Under the pieces are notes generated by a model. It searched no databases. It saw nothing but the letters and a program-made list of their open reading frames with translations, and was not told the origin of the DNA. DNA of 64,000 nucleotides from Solea solea (Eukaryota > Chordata > Actinopteri > Pleuronectiformes > Soleidae), in the NCBI RefSeq assembly GCF_958295425.1, contig NC_081138.1, positions 3,060,001 to 3,124,000 on the forward strand, in the 5' to 3' direction. Below are positions 1 to 12,686 of this stretch, piece by piece. How positions within the stretch are numbered: position 1 is the first letter of the stretch; every line of letters begins with the position of its first letter. The position numbers and the translations under genes are program-made.

Positions 1-2710
1 ACATGTTTGGAGCTTGTTCCACTGCCCCGAAGTGGCCAATCACAGTTAAATTAGCGCTTAAATTAAAGATACTATGTGAATATGTATGGTTTGTTTATTT
101 ACTGTCCATATTTAGAGGAATTGACTGGGCAAATATAGATCTGACCCACATAAAGCGCACACACACACACACACACAGCCTTTGGTTTTATCCTATTATT
201 TCCATTTTTTTTTTGTTAATCAGATCTTCGTCTTTGTGAATATTTGTGCTCCGAGCTGAATTTGATGTCATTAATAAAACAAGAGAATCTGAAATCTCCA
301 CGGAGGGTTCTATTTTTATCTCGCAGCATATTTCTCTAGAAAGCTGAGAGCAAAGGTTCCCCCACTCTCTGTGTGTGTGTGTGTGTGTGTTTTACTGTGT
401 GACAGTGTCTTGTCTTGTCACATACTGTATATTGTTGCCGGGATCATCCTCTTCTATTGTTCTTAGTCTGCCCGGGCTGCTTGAAAACAGCCAGGAGCGG
501 CGGCAGCAGACAGACAGACAGACACAATGAGCTTACTGGGTAACAACACAGACGGAGAGAGGAGAGTGATGGACAGAGATGATGATGGAGAGCTGTTATT
601 AGGTGAGGAAGGACACTAGACTTAGCCCACGCGACCCCTCCGGATAAAACCGGTCGACCGACCTTTGAACATGTTTAGATTCGATTTCGAACGCATAAAT
701 ATGATCGGAATTGTTCCACTTATCCACAAAAAAGATACATTTCCCACGTTCCTTTTTCTCCAAGAGAGCTCTTTTCCCCATCAAGCACAAACTCACAGAT
801 GACCTAGTTAGAGAAGCACACTCGGATGCGTTCGCAGAGAGGTTTGGACGAAAGATGTTTGAATAAATGCAAAAAGCGGCAACAATGCGGGGAGGGATTA
901 CGCCGGGATTTATAGATCAAGATTTGTGGGTTACAAACTTTATCCTCCCTCAGACAGTTTGAGGACGTTTGTTTGCCGTCGTCAGAAAGCTGCCGTGAGA
1001 GCAACTGGCGTAGATGAGAGGTTGGCATATTTTTAGACGAGTGTTTCATGTGAGGAAGCTCACTTCTGAATAATGGGGGGGCCCATTCCCCCCCGCGTTC
1101 CCTACGACTCAAAGATCAAAGATGCAGAGAAGAACTCTGGACAATTAAGCTGACTTACACAAGGTATGGGCGGAGAAGACGACGGGAGCGCAACACAATG
1201 ACAGAAAAGGAACCGAAATATGAAGCAGGGGGGAAAAAAATTAGAGGAAAACACAATGCTGCATAAAAAATAAGTCTTTAGTTCAACACGTAGAAGTGTC
1301 GTGAGAGAATATCAGGGATTTGCTCTGGCCTCTGTGTTGTTTTTAAAGATGTGTGGGGGAGTTAACGTAATTAAATAAATTATTTGTCTGTTGTTTTTAA
1401 TGAGATGGAACATTTTCACGTCGTGGGCAGAAAATATGTAGGTGATCGTGGGGATGCATTTTGTGTCTTGACATCAGTATTCTAAGGCCCTTTTTCAACG
1501 GAATAAATAAAACACATCTGACTCAAAGCACATTTACATGTGGTTTGGAATGCGATTGGAACGAGATTTGTACAGATGCTCATAATCGATCCCTAATTGT
1601 CATTTTGCATCACTCTGAACGCGACACACAACCGGCGATGGGAATACGAGACCGTTAAATGCACATAAGTGTGACTACAGCACAGAACATATAGTGTATC
1701 AGCACTGTCTCGAGAGCTAAATGATGCATCTTCATTTTTCCTGCATCTGTTACACGCAGATAGGTTTGAAAAGTTCTGATTGGAAAATAAAAATGTTCCT
1801 GCAGTATGAACACATCCCAAAAACCCTTACATCTAAACTCTTGCTATAAAGCTAAATATCCGATTACAATTACACGTGAGTGTTGCCTTCTTATGTGTGA
1901 AAGAGGACAGTCATCATCATCATCATCTACCGCTTTATCCTCCAATCTCAGCTACATTGGGCGATAGGCGGGGTACACACCACACACAGATAGAGACAAA
2001 CAGCCATTCACTCTCACACTCACACCTATGGTCAATTTAGGGTGTCCAATTTACCTAACCCCCACATTGCATGTTTTTGGACTGTGGGAGGAAGCCGGAG
2101 AACCCGGAGAAAACCCACGCACACACGTGGAGAACATGCAACTCCATGCAGAAAGGCCCTTGCTCAAACCTGGGTCTTCTCGCTGCAAGGCGAGAGGGCC
2201 AACCACTACACCACTATGTGACCCCCTGAAAGAGGACAGTTTTCTCCTTAAAATGACTGATACGAAGCAAACAGTGGATAAATCGCCAACACATTACTCG
2301 ACACAGATATCATAGGAGGGAAAATGTGTTGTTTAATCTGTGTTGTGTTTCATCACATCCGCTGATTAAGATGCATTTTTAACAGCTGGGTTACGGCACG
2401 ATGAAAGTATGATGACGTTCTTCTGTTATGAAGCCGCGAGTTTTAGGATTTTTAGCCAGTGCCGGTTTCCTCAAAACCCGATATAATCCCATTCAGAGGA
2501 GAGGAGGAGGCGGCGGCTCTAATTCAGAGCTCGTCCACTGAATTAACTGTCAATCACGTAGAGCCCATGATCAAATAAATGCCATGTTTTGTAATCTATT
2601 TGTTCCTAAATGATCTATAAATAGAGTGGTAAGTAACAGATAAACAGTCCTTTCCCTTTGAGTCTGACTAACTCATAACTCATCCTCTTCTCTCTTCTTT
2701 CTTTTGTTAC
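1..2710 (-). other. syt7 intron downstream of exon L4 (partial)
   Basis: No further syt7 exon was seen here; the expected LPAGGK-type exon and the C2 domains must lie further left. The stretch holds dinucleotide repeats at about 160-177 (CA) and 371-390 (GT) and one complete SINE at 1911-2226. The remainder is unassigned AT-rich DNA. A short plus-strand frame at 526-618 followed by a GT was judged not to be an exon. Confidence 0.7.
1911..2226 (-). mobile_element. tRNA-derived SINE, near full length, with 13-bp target duplication
   Basis: Read on the minus strand, the copy starts GGGGGTCACATAGTGGTGTA and contains an A-box-like TAGTGGTTGG and a B-box-like CAGGTTTGAGC, the internal promoter of a tRNA head. 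It ends in a (GAT)n tail at 1911-1930. It is flanked by a perfect 13-bp direct repeat, TGAAAGAGGACAG, at 1898-1910 and 2227-2239, so both ends are exact. The body (gaggaagccggag, tttggactgtgggag, cagccattcactctcacac) recurs at 16.4, 29.3, 47.8 and 63.0 kb. The SINE lies inside syt7 intron sequence, antisense orientation being the same as the gene. Confidence 0.93.
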
Positions 2711-2833
2711 CTCTTTTCAGGTGTGGTTTCATTCTCTTTGCTCGCTGGGGCCTCCTGCAGATCTGGGAGGTTGGCAAAGTCATCCTGTTCGGCCAGCCCG
2801 ATAGCTAGAGACAAAACAACCATCTTCCCCTCA
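2711..2833 (-). CDS. syt7: syt7 linker exon L4 (123 nt cassette)
   Basis: This is the last syt7 exon in the window, on the minus strand. The acceptor is GTGTCCAG (2841-2834) and the donor GTAACA (2710-2705), a weaker donor than those of the other exons. The first T joins TT of L3 to give Phe, or AA of earlier exons to give Asn. The 40 full codons read EGKMVVLSLAIGLAEQDDFA, then NLPDLQ, then a Glu/Lys/Thr-rich end. Mammalian long isoforms have EGRMVVLSLVLGLSEQDDFA and NIPDLQ here. It ends on AG, which would become Arg with a G-initial next exon, as in the mammalian order where LPAGGK follows. That next exon and the C2A domain are left of the window. The exon can be skipped in frame. A (CA)13 tract, read as (UG)13 in the transcript, sits about 70 bases upstream of its acceptor. 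Confidence 0.9.
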
Positions 2834-2903
2834 CTGGACACATGGACAAACAAAACAACACACAGAGACCACACAGGTATGTAGACAAGTGGAGGTAGAA
2901 GAG

Positions 2904-2929
2904 CACACACACACACACACACACACACA
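2904..2929 (-). promoter_or_regulatory. (UG)13 tract upstream of exon L4
   Basis: A perfect (CA)13 on the plus strand is (UG)13 in the syt7 transcript. It ends about 70 bases before the L4 acceptor. GU/UG repeats are known binding sites of TDP-43 and CELF-type splicing factors. That this copy regulates L4 is inference from position. Confidence 0.45.
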
Positions 2930-3269
2930 GACAACAACACAGCACACATTCAGTTCATGAACAAAGACAGAGGGAGAGAGGTAGTAGACTGTTGTGAGGA
3001 CACTATTTAATTTGAACAAATATTCAGTCCAAACTTGACATTGCAGTGTTATCTCAACCAACACCACTGTGCTATGGGGTGAATTAAAAATACACGCTGT
3101 TACTGCATACATTACTTGCTATTTTGTTTGCCAGTTTTTTTCAGTTCTGTTCCAAACATGGACTAACTTGGTGATTTATGTGCAGCATAAACTATAAACC
3201 ATAGAGTTTTACTGTCTGTTCCAATTGTTCAAGTTATGGCATCAAAATGACCTGATGTGCAATGTTTAA

Positions 3270-3924
3270 AGGTCCAGTGTTTGACTTTTTTGGAGGGTTT
3301 ATTGGAAGAATTGCTTTAAAATAGAATTTGTAAAATGACTTTAGGCAAGGGCCTTGCCAGAATAATAGCGTGTCTACTCGCCACGACACGGCACAGTACG
3401 GTTAAGTTGCGTTTCCACTAGCGTAGTACTTTTTTGGTGATACTATGCGTGACATCACAGGACGCTGAAAAAATCAAGCTGAACAAAGCCAAATTGTAGA
3501 TCAGTTAAAACTACTTAACAATCCTAAAAACGTGGGCTAATCACCAAAAATGACCAGGGAACTGTCTAAAATCTCAATATTTAACAGAGGAGTCTGATCG
3601 TGATGGAGACTGGCGGCGGCATCACACATCCTGCCGCTGTATTTCAGGGTCAGACGGGGTCTGTGCTCTGGTCCTGGGAGGAAGTACTGAACAAATACTT
3701 TATTTAACTGATTCTAATGATTCAGTTACACTGAAAACATCTGCTTTACAAGTCACTAGTCGCTTGTTTGAGTCATGGCTGTGTAGGCACTATTTTGTAG
3801 TGGAAAACCAAATTAAACCGTGCCGTGCCGAGGTGGAAACGGGGCTTTACTAAGCAAACAAACAACAACAACCTACATTCTGCAGTCTCACCATTAGATG
3901 TCATTAATACTTACACACTGGACT
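3270..3924. mobile_element. TTAA-type MITE interrupted by a second element
   Basis: The left end AGGTCCAGTGT follows a TTAA (3266-3269). The right end (ACTTACACACTGGAC, near 3910-3924) is the degraded inverse of the same terminal sequence seen intact at 27472-27642. Inside, roughly 3365-3848, lies a second element with GTTTCCAC and GTGCCGTGCCGAGGTGGAAAC ends. Parts of that inner element recur at 61.64-61.93 kb, for example the shared GTCTAAAATCTCAA and GGAGTCT blocks. Borders of the inner element are approximate. Confidence 0.6.
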
Positions 3925-6900
3925 TGTAACATCGAATTTCATTATGTGTAGCATGTGTAGTTTCAACAGTGTTACATTATATTATGTCCCCGCTGGGGCC
4001 CTTTAACACTGACTTGATGTATTAATCTTATCTGAAGTACCTATGGACTTGGTGTCTATTTAAAAAAGTCTTTACTACAGTGGATACAATGTGATATTCA
4101 TCATCACTGAGCCTATAATACATGAGCATTTATTAAAAACATCCATACAATGTTTTTGCTTACACTTCTGTGTTCAAATATATGAGATTCAATAATGCAA
4201 CATTGAACAGTGTGAGCAAGAATCCATCCTCAGGAAGGTTTTTAATCCACTCCAGATATAGTGGTTATTAGATATTTTGAATACAATGAATATCACAGGG
4301 AGAAAAGAAGAGAAACACTGTTGCCATGGCTTTATCATCATCTGAATATCAGTTTCACAGAAAAATACAGCGAAAGAAAGCCGACGTCTATAAGAAGAGT
4401 TTGGATTATTGGAGAGATAAAAGTAACACTAAGTGAAATGACATGCAGAGAAAAAAGAAAAGAAATGACCATTAAAAAAAGTGGCTTTACCAAAAAACAT
4501 CTCATTGATTTACAGCGGTTATTCTCCCTCCCTAACATGCCGGGAGTCATTTAAATGACTTCCCACTAAAGAATGATGCGCCGTAAATTTGAGAAGCCAA
4601 GCAGTGACCTTAACAAATAAACATTTGGCCACGACTAACCTTGTAATTCACAGTTACAATAAAACAAGCCACATGCAGGCACAAAACTCTTCTTTCCTTT
4701 TCTGCGCCGATCCAAGGACATCCTTTATGTACGTTCTTTATTTAGCATTTTATGACACAAAGAGATCAAGGTCAATTCTCTAGTTTTTATAACGCCTTGG
4801 TTTGAATGCCACTTTGATGAGGCAAAGACTGAAAGAAGCTGGCTTCTAATGGAATAACAGGGAAGGTTAATAACTGACAACATGAAACCGTAATCAAGTA
4901 TCTTTCAAAATGAGAAAAATGAAATCTTGTGATGATGATGATTACAAATGAATGATTGTGGACATTAGAAGTCGACTGATTCAAGGTTTCAGCTCCGAAA
5001 AGACATTTCGCAACATATTGGCATCAGGGATGTGCCGCCTCCACCCGTCATGTGGCTCTTAGCACACCATGCACAAATCATAGGTCACTGGCTATAACTG
5101 TTCAATGAAGGGCCACAAAATGATTTTTCACCCGATGATTAATGACAAAAACAGCTGTGTAAGGACTTCAGGAAACAATTCATGATTATATATAGAAAAT
5201 ATCAAGAACATGTGAGCTATAGAGGTGCATTGTTTATTTCTACAAACACACATGCAGTGCACGAACTACCTACAGCTAATGCATTCAAGGAACATTGCAA
5301 ATTTCATCATTTCTGCAGTCGAATGTATATATTCTTGGATTATCATGACATTGACTGTCATTTTTCTTTTTTTTCCACCCTTGGCTGATTGATCATCTGT
5401 TTTTATTCTATCTGCATTTTAAAATCCACTGTCAGTCGACCTCTGGTACATAGCTCCCCAAAGTATATGCTAATGTGAACTGGATAAAAAGGGTTAAAGA
5501 CTCCAAATCTTTTTTAAGGTACAATATTTTTGGGTCTCCCTAGTCTTCCCGATCTTCCCCCTCATCTCACTCTTCTGATTCATCCTCCCAGCCTGCCTGC
5601 ATTTCTCTGGAGTGCATTACCGCCTTAAGCAACATCAACAAGAAGAAGAACATATTAGTCCTCCCGAAACAGCCGCCCATTAGGGATTTGTATTACCAGC
5701 ATGGCAATCATCAATAACATGAACAGATGTGCATACGACCGTAAAAGACATGCACACTGGAAGTGGAATGCTCTGAAAATCACAACATAATGCCAGCTCT
5801 ATTTATCTGAGACGCTAGTGCCTCGCTTGCCACAGTGACACGCTGAACACAAGTGGAAGGTGATGCATTAGGTTGGTCATAGCCCACTGATAGCAAACGC
5901 ATAATATTCCCACTGCCCAGTTTCCCCCCTCCAGGGTCAACAACTGGCACGTTTGGTCTGCAGAGATTCATGAGGACAGTTGACAATGGGGGGATGCAAC
6001 CTCCCTACGTATACTGTATGTACCCAGCTTTATTTCGACTGATAATTCCAAAGGGTCACTGGCTTGGAGACACTGTTAAAGGGAAGACATGCAAAACAAA
6101 CCAAAAAAAAAAAAAAGTGCAGAGGCGTACAGATGTGGGAGAGGAGGATGTGTGCGAGTGTCGACGCTCACGGTCGCGGAGGGGGCGTTTACGTGCAGCT
6201 GCTGCTTTGTAGAGCACATAATCTGTAATCTATCGTTCAAGTCAAGTGGAGGAGGAGGAGGAGGAGGAGGAGAGTGCTCTCCGTGCTTCGTCCCTCAAAC
6301 AATCTGTCGTCCTGCTCGGTCATGAATGGATCTGGAAACAGCTCGAGTGACCTTGGTAACTATTTCTTTTGAAGCGAGGTTTTTTTACGACTTTAATTGT
6401 AAAAGCAACAGGACTAATGTTCTCGATTTTGTTGAGTAGTGTACTTAGATTTGCCAACACCCTGTAAATCCATAGAAATCTGTGTTTCCATTTAAGGTAA
6501 TGACCGTTTCCTCTCTGCTAACACTTCCAACCTAAAACCCCCTTGAGTTGCTTTGATAGATTTTGATCAGCGGTGGTGAAGACAATTCCCATGATCCCAC
6601 ACTGCATCCAGATGTCATCAAACTATGTCTTTTGTTGTGGTTTTCACTGAGAGACTCTTTTCAGCAGAGAGTACAGAGCATACTTTTAATAAATTGACTA
6701 TTTACTATGTTGTTGATGCTGTTTTTAATGCTTTTCAGTTTCTGGTTTAGTGAGATCTGTACATTTGTTGTCTGTTTTTTTAATGTTTCTGTTTTCTTTT
6801 GTGCAGCAGATGAAATGTCCTTTTGGATATCAATGAAATTGAAGTTGAAGTTAAGGTTGATAACACTGGAGCTGACATGACATAATCAAAAAATACCTTT

Positions 6901-7602
6901 GAACATATACTAGAATCCTTTCAACAAACTCAAACATTTAAAAAATACATTTAAAATCAAGGTGCAGCGAGGAACAATGAAGGAAGAACTAACGTTACAC
7001 TATTTGGGGGCAAAAGTACAGCTAATATCTTTAACATAGAAAAATCATGAGGTCGTCAAAAACAACAACTGTATATTCACAGTTATTTACTGGCTAAGAG
7101 TTGCATTACTTTTATAGGAAGTGACTGTGTTTACTGTAAATGTATAGTTATGCCACATGTGACTGTAATTTAAAAAAATTCTTCATAGGGGTTTCCAGTA
7201 ATGGCCACAACAAAGACACAAATATGGTTATATTGTTCATTGCAGAGTGTCCAATTTAACATTTTCAGCATGAACGGTAATTCAAGGATAGATAATGTTA
7301 AGCTAATCTTAATGTATCACTGAGCAGCACTAATATCTTAAACACATGAGATTTTTGCAGTTTCCTCACCGTCCCGTTCTCGGACAAAAATGTGATTATT
7401 TCAGTTACGGTAAAAACTTGGTAAAAAATGTCTAATGTCAGCTGCCTATGATTTATTAATGGAGAGCTATCAGTGCAGTGTCCAATAATAACGTCCATGG
7501 TGCACATTGCATCACTGATGATAAAAGCAGCAGTTTTATCATCTATTCATTCTTTTTTTCTGAAGGATCATTTTACAGAGAATAAAACTTAATGACACTC
7601 AC

Positions 7603-7950
7603 AAGAATGACTTGACGTCCAGCCCTCTGTGGCGGATCTGCTCCATCATGTGATCCCAGCTGCCCGGATTCGACCTTGATCGGCCAGTCCCTGCTCCTCT
7701 GTACCGGGAGGCTCCAGCCGGACTCCCCCGGACCCCCCGCGGGCCCCCACGGTGACCTCCCGCGCCTGGGCCCGTGTGAAGCTGGCCCAGGCTCTGCGAC
7801 GTAACCGGGGGGTCGTTGGGACCCGGAGGGGGCTGGTGAGTGAGGGGCTGTTGGAGACTCTGTTGCCGGACCAGGGGCCGAGGGCGAGCCACGGCCGAGG
7901 ACGGGATGTGCTCAAGGGTGGAGGCAGATGACAGGGAAGCGTCCCCGAAA
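7603..7950 (-). CDS. syt7: syt7 linker exon L3 (348 nt cassette)
   Basis: This is the largest linker exon of synaptotagmin-7 in the window, on the minus strand. The acceptor is TCTGCTCAG (7959-7951) and the donor GTGAGT (7602-7597). Its first T turns the carried-over AA into Asn, giving NFGDASLSSASTLEHIPSS, against NFEDSTLSTATTLESIPSS in mammals. Further matches are VRQQSLQQPL, TSQSLGQL, GRSRSNPGSWDH and IRHRGLDVKSF, in mammalian order. Between these lie Pro/Gly/Arg-rich stretches typical of disordered linker. It has 115 full codons and ends on TT. Reading through the donor would give Leu-stop, so splicing is required. The length is a multiple of three and the phase symmetric, so the exon can be skipped in frame. 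It is the most GC-rich stretch of the left part of the window. Confidence 0.93.
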
Positions 7951-9729
7951 CTGAGCAGACACATGGGGGCACCAAGGGAGGAGATGGTTACAACAAGGCA
8001 GACACATTGGTGTTACGCTGGACTCACACATACGCGGCGAGAGCGTCCACTGAACGCAAATGTCAACTTTCTAAGCAGCAGCGCAAGCTTTGGCCAATCA
8101 AATCATCATATGCAAATATTCCAACACAGGTGCTAGCCAAGGTTTGTTGGACAAAGTGCAGTGGACCGTGGGCACAGCTGACTTGATGCTGCTCTGCTCA
8201 CCTCTGATAGCTAACAGCAAGTGTCAGGTCTGCCCACTGTCAAGTGTTTAAAGCGCCGCGTACGTGGGAGTCCACCAGTAGAGCTCACAAGAGGACACGG
8301 CACAAGGCGCGACGACTTTTAAAGGACTTAGTATTTAGTAAGACGTGATTATGTTGATATTAAGTCAAAAACAAAGTGCAAATGAGTGAAACGTCCGTTT
8401 GTAGAGAATGTTCAAAGGAAACAGAAGAAGATCAATAAGAAAAAGGGGAAGAAGAAAAAAGAACAGCGATGATTATTATTCATCCGTACGTGTAGAATTT
8501 TTCAGACTTGTGTACGGATGGGCAGACATGCAGCAGTGTGTAAACACTCATTTATTCTCCTCCCAACTGGTGTAGCCTACAAATAAAGCGTCTGCTGTGG
8601 ATTAAAGTTCAGAGTATAACTATCACTTAACCTGAGCCTGTATTTAAACACTTTCTGTCCCTCATTACCAGCCTCTACCTGTTTTTGCTTTGTTGTCTTT
8701 TGCTTCCACCCGTGTGTCTCCTGGGTCCCGTACACGCCTGCTTCTTTTCCCACTCTTCCCTTTTACCTTTGTGCCTCGGAGCTGAACTGCTCTCTATCTC
8801 CTCCGTCCATTCATCTTTTCCTCACCCTCAGCTCTCCCATCAATCTACCTCCACACCCCCTCGAATCACTGTTCTTTAAGTCTGCTCCCTAATTACCGGT
8901 CTGCTACTCTTACAATCATGTAATAGTGCTTCACCCCTTATCCTCCCCTCAATCACCGCTCTGCCTGATGACTGTAAGCTTGTGCTGAGCAGCTCTGTCG
9001 GGAGCTAATGCTGTGAGGGAGGATTTACAGCCTGGACCCGGGTCGCGGTGTGTTGGACGCGCTCTTCAGCGTTAACTCTGCTCTGACTCTGCTGGGGATC
9101 CGGGAGACAAACCCCCAGTGAACAGCACAGAAATGGAAGCAGGATCTAGTAAATACAGGAAAGAGCTCATTTACATCTCCGGTTTCTCTCATACATGCCC
9201 AACAAATTACAGGCCACTGGAGTCCCTGTCGAAGACAGGCCTTTAAGTGAATGTTTACTTGTGTATAATATTCGACTGTGAATTGCTATATTGCTGTTTT
9301 CTGTTGAGCAGATTAAAGTTTCCAGAGGTCAAAGTCTCCTTCACTTCCTGCATCAACATTCCGAAGCGATTGGGTCGGGCCTGGATTGAGGCTCCCAGTG
9401 GAAATTCAATATCAGCTTCTTTGATTAAAAGTCAAAGATAAAAAAACCCCTGTTCATAAAAATCCAAAGATGTTAAAGGTTGCGTAGCATTTACAGTCAC
9501 ACCTCATTTTACAAGCGACTAATACCTCAAAAACTATACGTCCGTACTCATTTCCGTCATGTTCTGCTGCTGAAACAGTCTACGGGTGGTACAAAGACCA
9601 GGGAATTGGGCCCTAAACTCACAAACAGGAGCACAACTGAAGTCACCTTGTGTGTCCCCCAAGAAGTTTCACAAAATTCCACATCTACACTGTTCCAAAT
9701 GAAAATTCTTCAAAGTTTACATGAAATCT

Positions 9730-10205
9730 GAGATTAAAGTCAAAATTCTGAATCAAAAGACTGACTTCTGACTACAATCTCAGAATTCTGACTTCAATCT
9801 CAGAATTCTGATATTTTATTTTATTTTAGAATTCAGATTTTTTCCTTTAATCTCAGAATTCTGAGATTAAATAAAAAGGTCTGAGAAAAAGTCAGAATTT
9901 CTTCTCAGACCTTTTTATTTAATCTCAGAATTCTGACTTCAATCTCAGAATTCTGATTTTAATCTCAGAATTCTGACTTTAATCTCAGAATTCTGACTTT
10001 AATCTCAGAATTCAGATTTTTTTATGATAGAATTCTGATTTTTTTCTTTAGTCTCAGAATTCTGACTTTTTCTCAGACCTTTTTATTTAATCTCAGAATT
10101 CTGACATTTTATTTTAGAATTCGGATTTTTTCCTTTAATCTCAGAATTCTGACTTTTTAAAATCTCAGAATTCTGACTTTTTAAAATCTCAGAATTCTGA
10201 CTTTA
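9730..10205 (+). repeat. Array of ~20-bp palindrome-core repeat
   Basis: Irregular tandem copies of CTGACTTTAATCTCAGAATT, whose core TCAGAATTCTGA is a perfect 12-bp palindrome. Orientation is mainly plus, with one internal inverted patch around 9850-9920 (aaaaggtctgagaaaaag facing ttctcagaccttttta). Spacers are T-rich. It is the same unit as at 12.7-13.6 kb and 17.4-17.6 kb. Confidence 0.9.
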
Positions 10206-12686
10206 ACCTAAATTAATCTAATGTAATAGGGTTACATACAAAACCAACGCAAAGAGGAAGTAGATGTGAATTCTCCCTCAGATGTGCCTGGGCTATGTAA
10301 ACCTTAAAAATGTTGTCCTTTAATGTCACTGAGTCACAGTGTCACAAAAGCCAGCGAGTGTTTGAGATTCTTCCAACAATGTCAATAAAAAAGTTATCAA
10401 ATCTCCATTTACACATACAGACAGCTATATAAAATGTTACTGACTTAATGAAAAATTCAATACATTTGAAGCTCATGATTCATGGTGGAATTAGGCTGGA
10501 CGTCTGGGAGCCGGTCTGTGTGCTAATAAATTGTCCAGTGTCATAAAATTGGCTGAACTAAATTTAAAAAAAAAAAAGGGTTCTCAATTGAATTGACCTG
10601 TGCTTTCTGATACTGTACATCTGTTCTGTGACTGTATCTATCGTGCGGCACCAGCTATTCACACTATACCCTGAACATGAGCTCGCTTCATACACCGTGT
10701 CAGATTACTCTCATATCGGGCTATTTTCACATTTTCTTCTTGCCTGAAAGTCAATTAAAATGACTGTAAACCTTGAATGATTGCATAATTAAGGGAAATT
10801 GAGGAGGGTAAAAAAAGAAGAAAAAAAAAGATCAAGTAGTCAGGAGTCACAGAGAAAAGGGGGATGGGAGAGAGAGGGAGGGAGGGGGAAGGAAAATGGC
10901 CTAAAATAGAAACCAATTCCAGAGGAGAAACGGATATTCAGCCAGATTTGAGTTAAAAAGGGCAAGAAAAGAAGTGACAGAAGTGAAGAATAACAGTCAA
11001 ATTAGATTTAAGTCCAGATATTCTATACTGAAATCCTCACAGGTCATCTACTGCACCATCATAAAACTCATTATTCCATTATTTGAGGAAGCAGTTTTTA
11101 ATATCAACAGTTCAATCAAGTGGCATGTAGTCCATTTGTTTTTTTAATACTAAAAATGATATTTTGTGTTCCGTTTCAACAAGGACGAAGTTCACGAATA
11201 CAAAATTGGCAAATAAAGAATGAATGGCGGAGTGACATTAACTGTGAACCCTCAGAACGCAATTTTTAATTAATCATTCAGCTGAATCTTCTAACTGAGT
11301 TGCGGCAAAACACTAAAGACGATGGATACGTCGGCCTTTTTGGTCTGTGTTGTTTCTCACGATACTTTCCCTGCTTTGTTTTCAGCTTCTCCGTGATCGT
11401 TGCTATTTCTGTGAAACACATGATACTTTTAAAACCTCCAGTTATCTGATTAAATAACAACAATAAGACAAAGAGAGGTGTGACTCAGTGAAGGCTACTC
11501 AGTTTCCATCTAACTGGATTCACTTTAACATTATTTCTTCTACATCCACAGAAAATGTCATAGACATTCATTCTTTACTTTTTTCGAAGGTTCAGTCCAG
11601 GTAAAATTATACCGCATTCAACCATTTTGCAGGAAAGGTATGTTTGTTTTCTTATGAATCAATGTTCTGATAAAACTGCTCTCCTGCTGTTTATGCAACA
11701 GCTTGATCCCGGTTTAAAACGTGGATGAATAAACAAGCTGTTTCCGGAAAATCTTCCTTTATGAACAGCTGCTTCTTTTGAAATTCTTGAAACTGCTCGA
11801 CTGCGGAAAATTGGCGCTTGTATAGGAATATTATGACTGTGTGAATTCACTGGGACTGTGCTGACGTAAAAATGATACGTCAGCACATGGTGGCCCGTAA
11901 GTCATGGGCCACCATTAGATTTCCAATGCACTGGTGAAATTACCACGTATCATTATTTCTCCATCTCTTTATTAGAATACATCCAGAAAATACAGGAAGT
12001 ATATGCAGTATTAAAATATCAGAAATCTTCTTTAGTTTATTTTATTGTCACAGTGTAGTCGATACAATGAAATGCATTTGACACCTTCTCATCCCTCTAA
12101 TCACAAAATTCAATAAATAGTTAATAAAGTACAAGTAAAAATTCAATAAATAATTGAAATGTAGTGGAAAAGCTCCAGTGCAGAATTTCTATCGCCCCCT
12201 GTGGACTTCTGAGCTGTCTCTCTCTCTCTCACTCACTTCGCCTTCAGTTGTGCAAGACATTCCATATTTGTTCCTACAATACTTTGGTGAGTTATCTGTG
12301 GTACATCTGACTTTTAACATAATGTTACTTGTCCAGACTGCATCCAGAAAACTTAGAGAAGACCACAACCACAAAATTGTGATTCAGCCATGGCAACTGC
12401 TCGCAGCTGTCTCGCTTCCCTATTCCCCAACTAAAATGTGTCACTCTGAGTGCAGCATTTAAAACAGCACAAAATTAGAAAGATTACAGAGCTGCACAGA
12501 CATAAAGTCACAATTTTGCATGTGCAAGGCCCACAACAAACGTTTACATCGTACTGTAAATGCTATTTGTTGGCGAGAGAGTTCTTTATAATGGAGAGAC
12601 TTTAAGGGTTACTCGTGCATCACAGGGACACCCTGCCAAACAGCTGGCAGCAGAAATAGCTTCATCTGTGTTTGACAGTACATGCG

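Larger units (their letters stand above)
2834..7602 (-). other. syt7 intron L3-L4
   Basis: This intron lies between the donor of L3 and the acceptor of L4. It contains the (CA)13 tract at 2904-2929, a nested transposon pair at about 3270-3924 and a (GGA)n tract near 6247-6271. Otherwise it is unassigned, with no open frame resembling a known protein. Confidence 0.8.

Noticed and set aside
526..618. Plus-strand ATG frame of 30 codons followed by a GT
   Set aside because: Short, with no similarity to a known protein and no partner exon found; chance is sufficient.
7646..7975. Alternative 109-codon frame across exon L3
   Set aside because: The frame with NFGDASLSSAS and GRSRSNPGSWDH matches Syt7; this one is its shadow.
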